From: Leclercia sp. LSNIH1
GTDB taxonomy: Bacteria > Pseudomonadota > Gammaproteobacteria > Enterobacterales > Enterobacteriaceae
DNA: 64,000 nucleotides
Direction of reading: 5' to 3'
Assembly: GCF_002902985.1 (NCBI RefSeq)
Contig: NZ_CP026167.1
Location: 4,030,001-4,094,000 of the forward strand
Shown here: piece by piece, positions 1 to 8,909 of the stretch
Layout of the letters: each line of letters starts with the position of its first letter
Position numbering within the stretch: the stretch's first letter is position 1
Position numbers and translations under genes: made by a program
The notes under the pieces: generated by a model
Seen by the model: only the letters and a program-made list of their open reading frames with translations
Databases searched by the model: none
What the model was told of the DNA's origin: nothing

Positions 1-1766
1 TGAGTCTCTCCCTGGTGGCGGTGTTCCTGCCCCTGCTGCTGATGGACGGACTGCCGGGGCGTCTGCTGCGTGAGTTTGCGGTCACGCTGTCGGTAGCGAT
101 AGGTATATCGCTGCTGGTGTCGCTGACGCTCACGCCGATGATGTGCGGCTGGATGCTGAAACGCAGCCCGCCGACGTCGCAGCCGCGCAAACGGGGCTTT
201 GGCCGGATGCTGATGGCGTTGCAGTCAGGCTACGGTAAATCGCTGAAGTGGGTGCTGAACCACACCCGGATCGTCGGGCTGGTGCTGATCGGCACTATCG
301 CCCTCAATGTCTGGATGTATATCACCATTCCAAAAACTTTCTTCCCGGAGCAGGACACGGGGGTGCTGATGGGGGGAATTCAGGCCGACCAGAGCATCTC
401 CTTCCAGGCGATGCGCGGCAAATTGCAGGATTTCATGAAGATCATCCGCGAAGACAAAGCCGTGGATAACGTCACCGGCTTTACCGGCGGCTCGCGGGTC
501 AACAGCGGGATGATGTTTATCACCCTCAAGCCCCGTGACGAGCGTAACGAAACTGCGCAGCAGGTGATCGACCGCCTCAGGGGCGCGCTTTCGAAAGAGC
601 CGGGAGCAAATATGTTCCTGGTGGCGGTGCAGGATATCCGCGTGGGCGGGCGCCAGTCGAATGCCAGCTACCAGTACACCCTGCTGTCAGACGATCTTGC
701 CGCCCTCAGAGAGTGGGAGCCGAAGATCCGCAAAGCGCTGGCAGCGCTGCCGGAGCTGGCGGACGTTAACTCCGACCAGCAGGACAACGGCGCGGAGATG
801 GCCCTGACCTACGATCGCGAAACCATGTCGCGGCTGGGGATTGACGTCAGCGCCGCCAACAGCCTGCTGAACAACGCCTTTGGCCAGCGGCAGATCTCCA
901 CCATCTATCAGCCGATGAACCAGTACAAGGTGGTGATGGAGGTCGATCCCCGCTATACGCAGGATATCAGCGCTCTGGATAAGATGTTTGTGATTAATAA
1001 CGACGGTAAGGCGATCCCGCTCTCCTATTTCGCCCGCTGGCAGCCCGCTAATGCGCCGCTGTCGGTCAACCATCAGGGGCTGTCGGCGGCCTCGACCGTG
1101 TCGTTTAACCTGCCGACCGGGAAATCCCTCTCGGAAGCGAGCGACGCCATCAACCGCGCCATGACCCAGCTTGGGGTGCCGTCCACCGTGCGTGGCAGCT
1201 TTGCCGGCACCGCCCAGGTGTTCCAGGAGACCATGAACTCACAGGTGATCCTGATTCTGGCGGCGATCGCCACGGTCTATATCGTGCTTGGGGTGCTGTA
1301 TGAGAGCTATATTCATCCGCTGACGATCCTCTCCACCCTGCCCTCGGCGGGCGTGGGCGCATTGCTGGCGCTGGAGCTGTTTGGCGCCCCGTTCAGCCTG
1401 ATCGCGTTGATCGGTATTATGCTGTTAATCGGCATCGTGAAGAAAAACGCCATCATGATGGTCGACTTTGCCCTGGAGGCACAGCGCAACGGCAACATGA
1501 CGCCGCAGGAGGCGATCTTCCAGGCCTGTCTGCTGCGTTTTCGCCCGATTATGATGACCACCCTGGCGGCGCTGTTCGGCGCTCTGCCGCTGGTAATTTC
1601 CAGCGGGGATGGCGCGGAGCTGCGCCAGCCGCTGGGGATCACCATTGTTGGCGGGCTGGTGATGAGCCAGCTGCTGACGCTCTATACCACCCCGGTGGTC
1701 TATCTGTTCTTTGATCGCTTACGGGTGCGTTTTTCACGTAAACAGAAAGAGACGGTAACAGGCTAA
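1..1766 (+). CDS. mdtC: MdtC, RND multidrug efflux pump subunit (5' truncated by window edge)
   Basis: C-terminal part (about 588 residues) of the inner-membrane RND pump subunit MdtC, which with MdtB and the adaptor MdtA exports bile salts and novobiocin by proton antiport. The frame is open from base 3, so the real start lies upstream of the window. The sequence shows the hydrophobic helices before the periplasmic loop ([27 protein letters not shown]), a large porter-type loop, and a C-terminal membrane bundle with the [19 protein letters not shown] segment typical of RND pumps. The stop overlaps the mdtD start as TAATG, indicating translational coupling. Identity is certain from sequence and neighbours. 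Confidence 0.97.
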   Translation, partial: SLSLVAVFLPLLLMDGLPGRLLREFAVTLSVAIGISLLVSLTLTPMMCGWMLKRSPPTSQPRKRGFGRMLMALQSGYGKSLKWVLNHTRIVGLVLIGTIALNVWMYITIPKTFFPEQDTGVLMGGIQADQSISFQAMRGKLQDFMKIIREDKAVDNVTGFTGGSRVNSGMMFITLKPRDERNETAQQVIDRLRGALSKEPGANMFLVAVQDIRVGGRQSNASYQYTLLSDDLAALREWEPKIRKALAALPELADVNSDQQDNGAEMALTYDRETMSRLGIDVSAANSLLNNAFGQRQISTIYQPMNQYKVVMEVDPRYTQDISALDKMFVINNDGKAIPLSYFARWQPANAPLSVNHQGLSAASTVSFNLPTGKSLSEASDAINRAMTQLGVPSTVRGSFAGTAQVFQETMNSQVILILAAIATVYIVLGVLYESYIHPLTILSTLPSAGVGALLALELFGAPFSLIALIGIMLLIGIVKKNAIMMVDFALEAQRNGNMTPQEAIFQACLLRFRPIMMTTLAALFGALPLVISSGDGAELRQPLGITIVGGLVMSQLLTLYTTPVVYLFFDRLRVRFSRKQKETVTG

Positions 1767-3181
1767 TGACGGATCTCCCCGCGAACGTTCGCTGGCAGCT
1801 GTGGATTGTCGCCTTCGGCTTCTTTATGCAGTCGCTGGATACGACTATCGTCAACACCGCCCTCCCCTCAATGGCGAAAAGCCTTGGGGAGAGCCCGCTG
1901 CATATGCATATGGTGATTGTCGCCTATGTGCTGACGGTGGCGGTGATGCTCCCCGCCAGCGGCTGGCTGGCGGACAAAGTGGGGGTGCGCAATATCTTCT
2001 TTACCGCCATCGTGCTTTTTACCGCAGGCTCCCTGTTCTGCGCCCGGGCGGAGACGCTCAACGAGCTGGTGATGGCCCGGGTGTTGCAGGGCGTCGGCGG
2101 CGCGATGATGGTGCCGGTAGGCAGGCTGACGGTGATGAAGATCGTCCCGCGCGAGCAGTACATGGCGGCGATGACCTTCGTGACCCTCCCCGGCCAGGTG
2201 GGGCCGCTGCTGGGCCCGGCGCTGGGCGGTGTTCTGGTGGAGTACGCCTCCTGGCACTGGATCTTCCTGATTAACCTGCCGGTGGGGATTATCGGGGCGA
2301 TTTCCACCCTGATGTTGATGCCGAACTACAAAATGCAGACCCGGCGTTTCGATCTGGGTGGCTTTTTCCTGCTGGCGGCGGGGATGGCGACCCTGACCCT
2401 GGCGCTGGATGGGCAAAAGGGGCTCGGGATCTCCTCCCTGGCCCTCGCCGGGCTGGTGGCCATCGGCGTGCTGTCGATTCTCTGGTATCTGTGGCACGCC
2501 CGGGGCAATGACCGGGCGCTGTTCAGCCTGACGCTGTTTAAGAACACCACCTACCGGCTGGGGCTGCTCGGCAGCCTGGCCGGACGCATCGGCAGCGGCA
2601 TGCTGCCGTTTATGACCCCGGTCTTTTTGCAGATTGGCCTCGGCTTTTCGCCGTTTCACGCCGGGCTGATGATGATCCCGATGGTGCTCGGCAGCATGGG
2701 GATGAAGCGCATTGTCGTGCAGGTGGTGAACTACTTCGGTTATCGCCGGGTGCTGGTCGCCTCCACCCTGGGGCTGGCGCTGGTGAGCCTGCTGTTTATG
2801 GGCGTTGCGCTGCTGGGCTGGTACTACGTTCTGCCGCTGGTGCTGTTCTGCCAGGGGATGATCAACTCCATCCGCTTCTCCTCCATGAATACCCTGACGC
2901 TGAAAGATCTGCCCGATGAGCAGGCGAGCAGCGGCAACAGCCTGCTGTCGATGATCATGCAGCTGTCGATGAGCGTGGGCGTGACGATTGCCGGGCTGCT
3001 GCTGGGCTTGTACGGGCAGCATCAGCTCACCGCCGACAGTGCCGTCGTCCATCAGGTATTCCTCTACACCTACCTGAGCATGGCGCTGATTATCGCCCTG
3101 CCAGCCTTTATTTTCGCCCGGGTTCCGGATGATACCAGCAAGAATGTCGTCATCAGGCGGCGCAAAAGGAGTGAAAGATGA
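1766..3181 (+). CDS. mdtD: MdtD, MFS transporter of the mdtABCD-baeSR operon
   Basis: A 471-residue major facilitator of the DHA2 (14-helix) type. The family signature [11 protein letters not shown] is at residues 24-34 and the cytoplasmic loop motif [11 protein letters not shown] at about 66-76. The rest is a regular series of hydrophobic helices with a basic tail. It sits between mdtC and baeS with 4-base overlaps on both sides, so it is translated as part of the BaeR-controlled mdtABCD-baeSR operon. In E. coli, MdtD is not needed for drug efflux by MdtABC and has been linked to iron/citrate export. Its substrate here is unknown. Confidence 0.95.
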   Translation: MTDLPANVRWQLWIVAFGFFMQSLDTTIVNTALPSMAKSLGESPLHMHMVIVAYVLTVAVMLPASGWLADKVGVRNIFFTAIVLFTAGSLFCARAETLNELVMARVLQGVGGAMMVPVGRLTVMKIVPREQYMAAMTFVTLPGQVGPLLGPALGGVLVEYASWHWIFLINLPVGIIGAISTLMLMPNYKMQTRRFDLGGFFLLAAGMATLTLALDGQKGLGISSLALAGLVAIGVLSILWYLWHARGNDRALFSLTLFKNTTYRLGLLGSLAGRIGSGMLPFMTPVFLQIGLGFSPFHAGLMMIPMVLGSMGMKRIVVQVVNYFGYRRVLVASTLGLALVSLLFMGVALLGWYYVLPLVLFCQGMINSIRFSSMNTLTLKDLPDEQASSGNSLLSMIMQLSMSVGVTIAGLLLGLYGQHQLTADSAVVHQVFLYTYLSMALIIALPAFIFARVPDDTSKNVVIRRRKRSER

Positions 3182-4581
3182 AGTTCTGGCGACCGGGTAT
3201 CACCGGCAAGCTGTTTCTGGCCATTTTCGCCACCTGTATGGTCCTGCTGATCACCATGCACTGGGCGGTGCGGGTCAGCTTTGAGCGCGGCTTTATTGAC
3301 TACATCAAACACGGTAACGAGCAGCGTCTGCAGGGCCTGAGCGATGCCCTGGCCGAGCAGTACGCTCTCCACGGCAACTGGCGCTTTTTACGCAACAATG
3401 ACCGCTTTGTCTTTCAAATCCTGCGCTCGCTGGAGCACGATACCGACAGCGATCGTCCCGGACCCGGCATGCCGCCCCACGGCTGGCGCACCCAGTTCTG
3501 GGTGATCGACCAGGAGATGCGTGTGCTGGTCGGCCCGCGGGCTCCGGTACCGCCGGACGGCACGAAGCGGGCCATCACCGTCAACGGCGCGGCCGTGGGC
3601 TGGGTGATCGCCTCCCCGGTCGAACGGCTGACGCGCAATACCGACATCAATTTTGATCGACAGCAGCGCCAGACCAGCTGGCTGATAGTGGCGCTCTCCA
3701 CCCTGCTGGCGGCGCTGGCGACCTTTCCGCTGGCGCGCGGCCTGCTGGCCCCGGTCAAACGGCTGGTGGACGGCACCCACCAGCTGGCTGCGGGGAATTT
3801 TTCCACCCGCGTCGATACCCGCAGCCAGGACGAACTGGGCAAGCTGGCGCAGGACTTTAACCAGCTCGCCAGTACCCTGGAGAAAAACCAGCAGATGCGC
3901 CGGGATTTTATGGCGGATATTTCCCACGAGCTACGCACCCCGCTGGCGGTGCTGCGCGGCGAACTGGAGGCGATCCAGGATGGCGTGCGTAAGTTCACCC
4001 CGGAATCGGTCGCCTCTTTACAGGCGGAAGTGGGCACCCTCACTAAACTGGTAGAGGATCTGCATCAGCTGTCGATGTCCGACGAAGGGGCGCTGGCCTA
4101 CCAGAAAGCGCCGGTGGATGTGATCAACATTCTGGAAGTCGCCAGCGGCGCCTTCCGGGAACGCTTTGCCAGCCGCGACCTGCGCATTGAGCTCTCGCTA
4201 CCGGAAAACGCCGTAGTGTTTGGCGATCGCGACCGGCTGATGCAGCTGTTTAACAACCTGCTGGAAAACAGCCTGCGCTATACCGACGCGGGCGGCGCGC
4301 TGCGGATCGCCGGCAAGTGCGAAGAGCAGCGCTTTACGCTGACCTTCGCCGATACCGCCCCTGGCGTCACGGACGACCAGCTCAACAAGCTGTTTGAGCG
4401 TTTTTACCGCACCGAAGGCTCCCGCAATCGTGCCAGCGGCGGCTCCGGCCTGGGACTGGCGATCTGCGTCAACATCGTTGAAGCCCACGGCGGCACCCTC
4501 CGCGCCGCCCATTCGCCTTTTGGCGGGGTTAGCATTACAGTAGAGCTACCGCTGGAACGCGATTTATCGAGAGAAGCATGA
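3178..4581 (+). CDS. baeS: BaeS, envelope-stress sensor histidine kinase
   Basis: A 467-residue inner-membrane sensor kinase. It has an N-terminal membrane helix (about 10-30), a periplasmic domain, a second helix (about 167-187), a HAMP linker, the dimerisation H-box SHELRTPLA with the phospho-accepting His250, and a HATPase domain with an N-box ([10 protein letters not shown]) and a glycine-rich lid (GGSGLGLAI). It senses envelope damage, indole and some toxic compounds and phosphorylates BaeR. Its ATG overlaps the mdtD stop by 4 bases and its stop overlaps baeR by 4 bases. Length and architecture match the family. Confidence 0.97.
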   Translation: MKFWRPGITGKLFLAIFATCMVLLITMHWAVRVSFERGFIDYIKHGNEQRLQGLSDALAEQYALHGNWRFLRNNDRFVFQILRSLEHDTDSDRPGPGMPPHGWRTQFWVIDQEMRVLVGPRAPVPPDGTKRAITVNGAAVGWVIASPVERLTRNTDINFDRQQRQTSWLIVALSTLLAALATFPLARGLLAPVKRLVDGTHQLAAGNFSTRVDTRSQDELGKLAQDFNQLASTLEKNQQMRRDFMADISHELRTPLAVLRGELEAIQDGVRKFTPESVASLQAEVGTLTKLVEDLHQLSMSDEGALAYQKAPVDVINILEVASGAFRERFASRDLRIELSLPENAVVFGDRDRLMQLFNNLLENSLRYTDAGGALRIAGKCEEQRFTLTFADTAPGVTDDQLNKLFERFYRTEGSRNRASGGSGLGLAICVNIVEAHGGTLRAAHSPFGGVSITVELPLERDLSREA

Positions 4582-5303
4582 CTGAGTTACCCATTGACGA
4601 AAACACACCCCGCATTCTGATTGTGGAGGACGAGCCTAAGCTTGGGCAGTTATTAATCGACTATCTGCGGGCGGCGAGCTACGCCCCGTCGCTTATCAGC
4701 CACGGCGATCAGGTCCTGCCATATGTACGCCAGACCCCGCCGGATCTGATCCTGCTTGACCTGATGCTGCCGGGCACCGACGGCCTGACCCTGTGCCGCG
4801 AAATCCGCCGCTTCTCTGAAGTGCCGATTGTGATGGTCACCGCCAAAATTGAAGAGATTGACCGCCTGTTAGGTCTTGAGATCGGTGCCGACGATTACAT
4901 CTGCAAACCCTACAGCCCGCGCGAAGTGGTGGCCCGGGTGAAAACCATTCTGCGCCGCTGTAAACCGCAGCGTGAGTTGCAGGTGCTGGATGCCGAAAGC
5001 CCACTCATCATTGATGAAGGTCGTTTTCAGGCAAGCTGGCGCAGTAAGTTACTGGATCTCACCCCGGCGGAATTTCGTCTGCTGAAAACCCTCTCCCATG
5101 AGCCGGGGAAGGTATTCTCCCGCGAGCAGCTGCTGAACCACCTGTATGACGATTACCGGGTGGTGACGGACCGCACCATCGACAGCCATATCAAAAATCT
5201 GCGCCGCAAGCTTGAAGCGCTGGATGCCGACCAGTCGTTTATTCGCGCAGTGTATGGCGTGGGGTATCGCTGGGAAGCGGATGCGTGCCGGATTGGCGGG
5301 TGA
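4578..5303 (+). CDS. baeR: BaeR, OmpR-family response regulator
   Basis: A 241-residue response regulator: receiver domain (acidic pair in LIVEDEP, phosphorylated Asp61 in [10 protein letters not shown], the Thr of MVTAK and the Lys of ICKPYSP), followed by an OmpR-type winged helix (about 145-235, ending [12 protein letters not shown]). Phosphorylated BaeR activates the mdtABCD operon, acrD and spy in E. coli. It is the last gene of the operon, and a hairpin without a U-tract separates it from the convergent bluR. A few extra residues at the C-terminus compared with K-12 look unremarkable. Confidence 0.97.
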   Translation: MTELPIDENTPRILIVEDEPKLGQLLIDYLRAASYAPSLISHGDQVLPYVRQTPPDLILLDLMLPGTDGLTLCREIRRFSEVPIVMVTAKIEEIDRLLGLEIGADDYICKPYSPREVVARVKTILRRCKPQRELQVLDAESPLIIDEGRFQASWRSKLLDLTPAEFRLLKTLSHEPGKVFSREQLLNHLYDDYRVVTDRTIDSHIKNLRRKLEALDADQSFIRAVYGVGYRWEADACRIGG

Positions 5304-5315
5304 TAAGAGAGAACG

Positions 5316-5335
5316 TTACCCGCTGCGGCGGGTAA
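5316..5335. terminator. Symmetric stem-loop between convergent baeR and bluR
   Basis: A perfect 8-bp stem, TTACCCGC (5316-5323) and GCGGGTAA (5328-5335), with a 4-base loop. It lies in the 37-base gap between two converging genes. There is no clear U-run on either side, so it is at best a weak bidirectional terminator or an mRNA 3'-end stabiliser. Confidence 0.5.
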
Positions 5336-5340
5336 TGGCA

Positions 5341-6084
5341 TCAGACGGCGTCAGCCGCCCCGTGTGCCGTAATGACATACCCCTGATTTTGCCAGTGCTC
5401 CAGCTGCTGGCGCTGTTCGTCTGATAATGTCTCGCCTGCCCAGACGAGAATATGTTGGCCCGGGAAGAACTCCGGATGGGGTAACGCCAGAGGTTCAGCA
5501 AATACGTTGATGCGCCAGCCCCGATGCGAAAGGCGCCACGCTTCCAGCCACAGGCGGGTTCGGTCCTCAATACCCCAGCCTATCAGTAACGCATCCCTGC
5601 CTGCTTTCGCACGCGACTCCGTCAGGCTGGTGACCGCCTGCTCGATCAGAATACCGTCCAGCAGGCTGCCCATCGCCCGCGCGGTGGCGTGATCGAGACG
5701 GAGAGTGGCCCGCACGGGAATAAATACATGGTCTACCAGCGCATCCACGGAGTGGTGCTGACAGAAAATCGCGATCTGCGCGCGGGATTTTGCCGGGTTG
5801 ACCTGCCTCAGGGTGGCAATCATCTCTTCCCGCAGCACGCGCCAGTCTCCCGGCTCGGGGGCTTTATCCCCGTCAAGCAGGGCTTTTACCTTACCAACCG
5901 GTACGCCACGCTCAATCCAGCGCTTGATCTCCTCAATGCGCTGGAGGTCGTCATCATCAAATTGTCGATGTCCGCCTTCACTGCGCTGCGGTTTTAGCAG
6001 GCCATACCGACGCTGCCATGCACGCAGGGTGACGGGGTTGATGCCGCAACGTTCTGCCACATCGCCAATACTGTAAAAGGCCAT
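5341..6084 (-). CDS. bluR: BluR, MerR-like repressor antagonised by BluF
   Basis: A 247-residue MerR-family regulator. The N-terminal winged helix (about residues 1-70, [20 protein letters not shown] then [15 protein letters not shown]) is nearly the same as that of MlrA encoded at 45.8 kb, and is followed by a B12-binding-like C-terminal region. In E. coli, BluR represses the ycgZ-ymgABC genes and is released by light-activated BluF. The ATG at 6084 is chosen because GAGGA lies 4 bases upstream and the protein then aligns with BluR starting MA-YSIGD. The 108-base gap to the bluF stop contains three TGTAC-type boxes, suggesting its own, possibly autoregulated, promoter. Confidence 0.93.
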   Translation of the reverse strand: MAFYSIGDVAERCGINPVTLRAWQRRYGLLKPQRSEGGHRQFDDDDLQRIEEIKRWIERGVPVGKVKALLDGDKAPEPGDWRVLREEMIATLRQVNPAKSRAQIAIFCQHHSVDALVDHVFIPVRATLRLDHATARAMGSLLDGILIEQAVTSLTESRAKAGRDALLIGWGIEDRTRLWLEAWRLSHRGWRINVFAEPLALPHPEFFPGQHILVWAGETLSDEQRQQLEHWQNQGYVITAHGAADAV

Positions 6085-6141
6085 CGATTCCTCATGACTG
6101 ATCGATATATTCATTGTTCAAGGTAACGAATCTCGCCGGGC

Positions 6142-6177
6142 TGTACAACTCGTTATATTGTACAACAGAATTGTAAC
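6142..6177. promoter_or_regulatory. TGTACA boxes upstream of bluR (putative BluR/MlrA operator)
   Basis: Two exact TGTACA hexamers (6142-6147 and 6159-6164) and a TGTAAC variant (6172-6177, 13 bases after the second) lie in the bluF-bluR gap just upstream of the bluR start. MlrA/BluR-type regulators are known to bind TGTACA-containing sites, so this is a candidate autoregulatory operator. Spacing of 17 and 13 bases is seen directly; binding is inferred. Confidence 0.5.
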
Positions 6178-6192
6178 ACTGCCCGGCGAAGG

Positions 6193-7419
6193 TTAGCGCA
6201 CGACTTCCTCGCGCGGCTCAGGCCACGAAACTGGCGGGATGCCGGCCAGTTCAGGGTGGGCAAACAGGTGCCCCTGGAACTGCGAAACGCCGGCAGATTC
6301 GAGCCACATCCACTCTTCTGGCTGCTCAATGCCCACCGCGGAGATCAATATTTCCAAAGCTGTACAACATTTGATGATGGCGAGCACAATCGCCTGCCTT
6401 GGACCACTCTTGTGCACGTCGCGGATCAGGTCCCGGTTGATCTTAATTCTGTCTGGCTGGAACTGCGCCAGCAGCAATAAGCCGGCAAACCCGCCACCGA
6501 AGTGATCGATCGCCACGCCGATACCTGCGGCTTTTAGCTCACGTACCGCGCCGGTGAACTCGTCCAGACGGGAGATAACCTCGTGCTCGGTAAACTCTAC
6601 CACAATCTGCTCGGCTACCAGCCCGTTGGCTTCTATCTCCTGGAGCAGATAGTTGACCGCATTGGGAACATTGACCAGCGTCATCGGTAAAAGGTTCACT
6701 GACAGGCTCTGTTCCCCCAGCCCCAACTCGCTTGCCATCGCGAAAGCAACGCTCTTGCTTTTGAGGTCAGCTTCGTAGACAGCATCCCCTTCGAGCCCCT
6801 CAAACCAGTGCTGGGCAGACTCCCCGTCCGGGGTGCGGATCAGGGCTTCGAAGGAGACAATTTCACGGGCCAGCGGGTCGATAATCGGCTGGAACGCGAA
6901 GTTGCACGTATTGCTTAAACGCCCCTGCAGCGCGCGTACGCTGGGAGCGTCATTATCCGGGACAAATACCCAGTGATCCCCTGACGGCAGCTCAAAGTAG
7001 TTCTCTTTCTCACTCTCCTCGACGAAGGTTCTGAAGAACTGCAGCGCCCTGTCGTTGTAGGTCATCTGGTACTTTGTGGTGCCCTTATCCAGCACGTTTT
7101 GCATCACCTCGTGACGGTCATAGTGGCGCAGATCGAAGAGTTCCATGCCGTACTTGCCGAAGCGTCGGGCGCGGGAGTAATCGCACAACAGTTCCACCAC
7201 GTTGTGGTGACGCGGGTCTTCACAGATCGCGCGGTAAATGGCTCTTACCTTCTCCTCAGGTCCTTCGAGCAGCTGAAAAAAGAGCTTGCCGGTAAACAGG
7301 AGAATGCCGCTTACTCCGGCCTCTCTGTTTTTTACATTCGCTGCAACAACCATGTCTTCCAGCACGGTAACCGGTACGTCGTCACGAAAATGACTACGGT
7401 AAATGATGGTAGTGAGCAT
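6193..7419 (-). CDS. bluF: BluF, blue-light sensing BLUF-EAL anti-repressor
   Basis: A 408-residue protein with an N-terminal flavin-binding BLUF domain (residues 1-95; Tyr7, Asn31 and Gln49 of the flavin network are present) and a C-terminal EAL-like domain. BluF does not hydrolyse c-di-GMP in E. coli; light makes it bind BluR and lift repression. Here the EAL triad itself is present (FEALIRT) but the catalytic DDFG is DHFG and the KID motif is KIN, so the domain still looks inactive. The start at 7419 is chosen by the family N-terminus MLTT-IYRS. It is divergent from ycgZ and upstream of bluR in the same direction. Confidence 0.95.
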   Translation of the reverse strand: MLTTIIYRSHFRDDVPVTVLEDMVVAANVKNREAGVSGILLFTGKLFFQLLEGPEEKVRAIYRAICEDPRHHNVVELLCDYSRARRFGKYGMELFDLRHYDRHEVMQNVLDKGTTKYQMTYNDRALQFFRTFVEESEKENYFELPSGDHWVFVPDNDAPSVRALQGRLSNTCNFAFQPIIDPLAREIVSFEALIRTPDGESAQHWFEGLEGDAVYEADLKSKSVAFAMASELGLGEQSLSVNLLPMTLVNVPNAVNYLLQEIEANGLVAEQIVVEFTEHEVISRLDEFTGAVRELKAAGIGVAIDHFGGGFAGLLLLAQFQPDRIKINRDLIRDVHKSGPRQAIVLAIIKCCTALEILISAVGIEQPEEWMWLESAGVSQFQGHLFAHPELAGIPPVSWPEPREEVVR

Positions 7420-7550
7420 CGGGTTTCCAATAAGAGGAGGTGAATGAAAGTCCACAGTATCAGATGGTTGGCTGCACGTCTTGGCAGCCTGCCCAGACGG
7501 GAAAATAGCCCGTCACCTGTACCCGCCTTAATGACGAAAATCGTCGACAA

Positions 7551-7665
7551 TGTACAATCTTTTTAGACTGTTTTACACAATTTGTATTTTTTAAGATGTT
7601 GAATAGAAACACTTAGCACGTATTGATCAAAATATATTTGTTAACTTGTACAATTAGTATGTACA
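7551..7665. promoter_or_regulatory. bluF/ycgZ divergent regulatory region with TGTACA boxes
   Basis: The AT-rich gap between divergent bluF and ycgZ holds exact TGTACA hexamers at 7551-7556, 7647-7652 and 7660-7665. The last two are 13 bases apart, start to start, and lie about 60-80 bases upstream of the ycgZ start. That is where BluR must act to repress ycgZ-ymgA-ariR. The 13-base spacing recurs in the bluR upstream region. Box positions are direct observation; the operator role is inferred from the BluR regulon. Confidence 0.55.
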
Positions 7666-7724
7666 GTATTTACCAGTTAACAAGATATTAACCATTTAAA
7701 TACAGCGGAATTCAGGAGTGACAT

Positions 7725-7964
7725 ATGCGCGAGAACGGGTACACACCGAACACAGCCAATGCCATTGCCCAGTACTTTAACAAAGCAAACCAGCCCTCCC
7801 AGCAGGAGACGCTGGGTCAAATTGTGGTTGAAATTCTACGGGAAGGAAAAATCCTTAACCGAAAGGCGATTTGTACCCGTCTTCTTCACCGCATGGAACA
7901 GGCGTCGGATCGGGAAGAGGAGAGCCGATATCAAACTCTGGTTGGCCTGCTGTTTGAACGTTAA
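7725..7964 (+). CDS. ycgZ: YcgZ, small BluR/BluF-regulated connector protein
   Basis: A 79-residue protein recognised by residues such as QQETLGQIVVEIL and the C-terminus LVGLLFE, which match K-12 YcgZ along its length. In E. coli YcgZ, YmgA and YmgB act through the Rcs phosphorelay to raise colanic acid and lower curli. It has a good ribosome site (AGGAG before ATG 7725) and is the first gene of a small-protein operon repressed by BluR. No membrane segment or catalytic motif is visible. It appears intact. Confidence 0.9.
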   Translation: MRENGYTPNTANAIAQYFNKANQPSQQETLGQIVVEILREGKILNRKAICTRLLHRMEQASDREEESRYQTLVGLLFER

Positions 7965-8101
7965 GCGATACGCCACAGCAGCTGATTACCTTGTTTTTTG
8001 AGTCAGTTTTTTCTTTGCAACAGTTTTTTTATACTGTCGCCACAGACTGACTTTATGCCGCTTCTCTCCTGGCAGGAAGATGCGGCGACAGAGACGTAGT
8101 T

Positions 8102-8419
8102 ATGAACAGAAGTGACCATGAACGACTGACTGATGAACTTATTGGCGAAGCCACGTTTTCTTTACTGAAAGATAATGGCCCCATCAGCATGAAGCTGTTG
8201 CTGGAGAGGCTGCAGCAGATGTTATCGGTAGAGCAGGACGGGCAGCGCCGGAATGCGCTTTCCCAAATTATTCTGGAAATTTCCAATGATGGAAAAGGGA
8301 GCGCCCGGCGTAATAACCAAAGTGAACAACAGGCGTGGGACACGGATGGTCGACACTGCAGCAGCAATGTCTATCCTCTGTTTGGCAATAGCCCGCAAGC
8401 CAACAGAAATAAGCATTAA
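8102..8419 (+). CDS. ymgA: YmgA, small connector protein of the BluR regulon
   Basis: A 105-residue protein whose first 75 residues align with K-12 YmgA (SDHERLTDELIGEA, then a C-proximal block of the ISNDGKG type). The C-terminal 30 residues are longer and unlike K-12, where the protein is about 90 residues. It lies between ycgZ and ariR, with a 137-base gap upstream, and belongs to the family of short helical proteins that feed into Rcs signalling. The start ATG at 8102 follows a poor ribosome site (GACGTAGTT), so translation may be weak or coupled. Confidence 0.82.
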   Translation: MNRSDHERLTDELIGEATFSLLKDNGPISMKLLLERLQQMLSVEQDGQRRNALSQIILEISNDGKGSARRNNQSEQQAWDTDGRHCSSNVYPLFGNSPQANRNKH

Positions 8420-8458
8420 CTGCATAATTAACTTATATAACTGAACCGGTGTGACACT

Positions 8459-8737
8459 ATGAGCCAGGCTATGCTCCAGAATAATGATTTTTACGACGAA
8501 CTGCCCAATGCTGCATTGTCCAACTACTTTCGCAGTGCTGGCGGTTTGCTGGCCGAAGAGTGGGCGCTGCTTCAGACTGTAACGGGTGCCATTCTGGATG
8601 CGAAGGAACCGCTGACTAACAAAGCGATTATTTTACGTTTGATCCGCGAAATTGAATCGACGCGCGACGTTGTCCGTGCCGATGTCATTCGTAAGACCCT
8701 GGAAATCATTGTCGATCACACCCAGGACGACCTCTGA
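8459..8737 (+). CDS. ariR: AriR/YmgB family biofilm and acid-resistance connector
   Basis: A 92-residue helical protein of the YmgB/YmgC (Biofilm_yymgB) family. The core NYFRSAGGLLAEEWALL and the tail VRADVIRKTLEII match E. coli AriR (YmgB) closely, the latter better than YmgC. AriR is a small dimer that influences biofilm, acid resistance and Rcs signalling. K-12 carries a further paralogue, ymgC; none follows here, so the operon is ycgZ-ymgA-ariR. It is followed by an 8-bp GC-rich stem-loop. Confidence 0.87.
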   Translation: MSQAMLQNNDFYDELPNAALSNYFRSAGGLLAEEWALLQTVTGAILDAKEPLTNKAIILRLIREIESTRDVVRADVIRKTLEIIVDHTQDDL

Positions 8738-8757
8738 TTCCCCACGCCTGAGCTGAT

Positions 8758-8783
8758 GCCGACGGTACTGTCCTGCCGTCGGC
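8758..8783 (+). terminator. Stem-loop after ariR
   Basis: GCCGACGG (8758-8765) pairs perfectly with CCGTCGGC (8776-8783) around a 10-base loop, 20 bases after the ariR stop. It is followed by GTTTACTC rather than a strict U-run, so it is probably a moderate terminator separating ariR from the trhP promoter. Confidence 0.55.
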
Positions 8784-8909
8784 GTTTACTCACTCAATGG
8801 TTTACCTCCCCTTCCCGCAGCGCTACAATGCCCGCCCTTAATGTATGGGATCTCCTCCCGGCGCCCACCTTGTGCGCGCATCTGACCTGTCATCAGAACG
8901 AGAACGAAC

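Noticed and set aside
1868..3052. A 394-codon open frame opposite mdtD
   Set aside because: Gln/His-rich antisense shadow; mdtD is intact on the other strand.
6361..6366. A TGTACA hexamer inside bluF
   Set aside because: It is single, within coding sequence and far from a promoter, so it is not counted as a BluR box.
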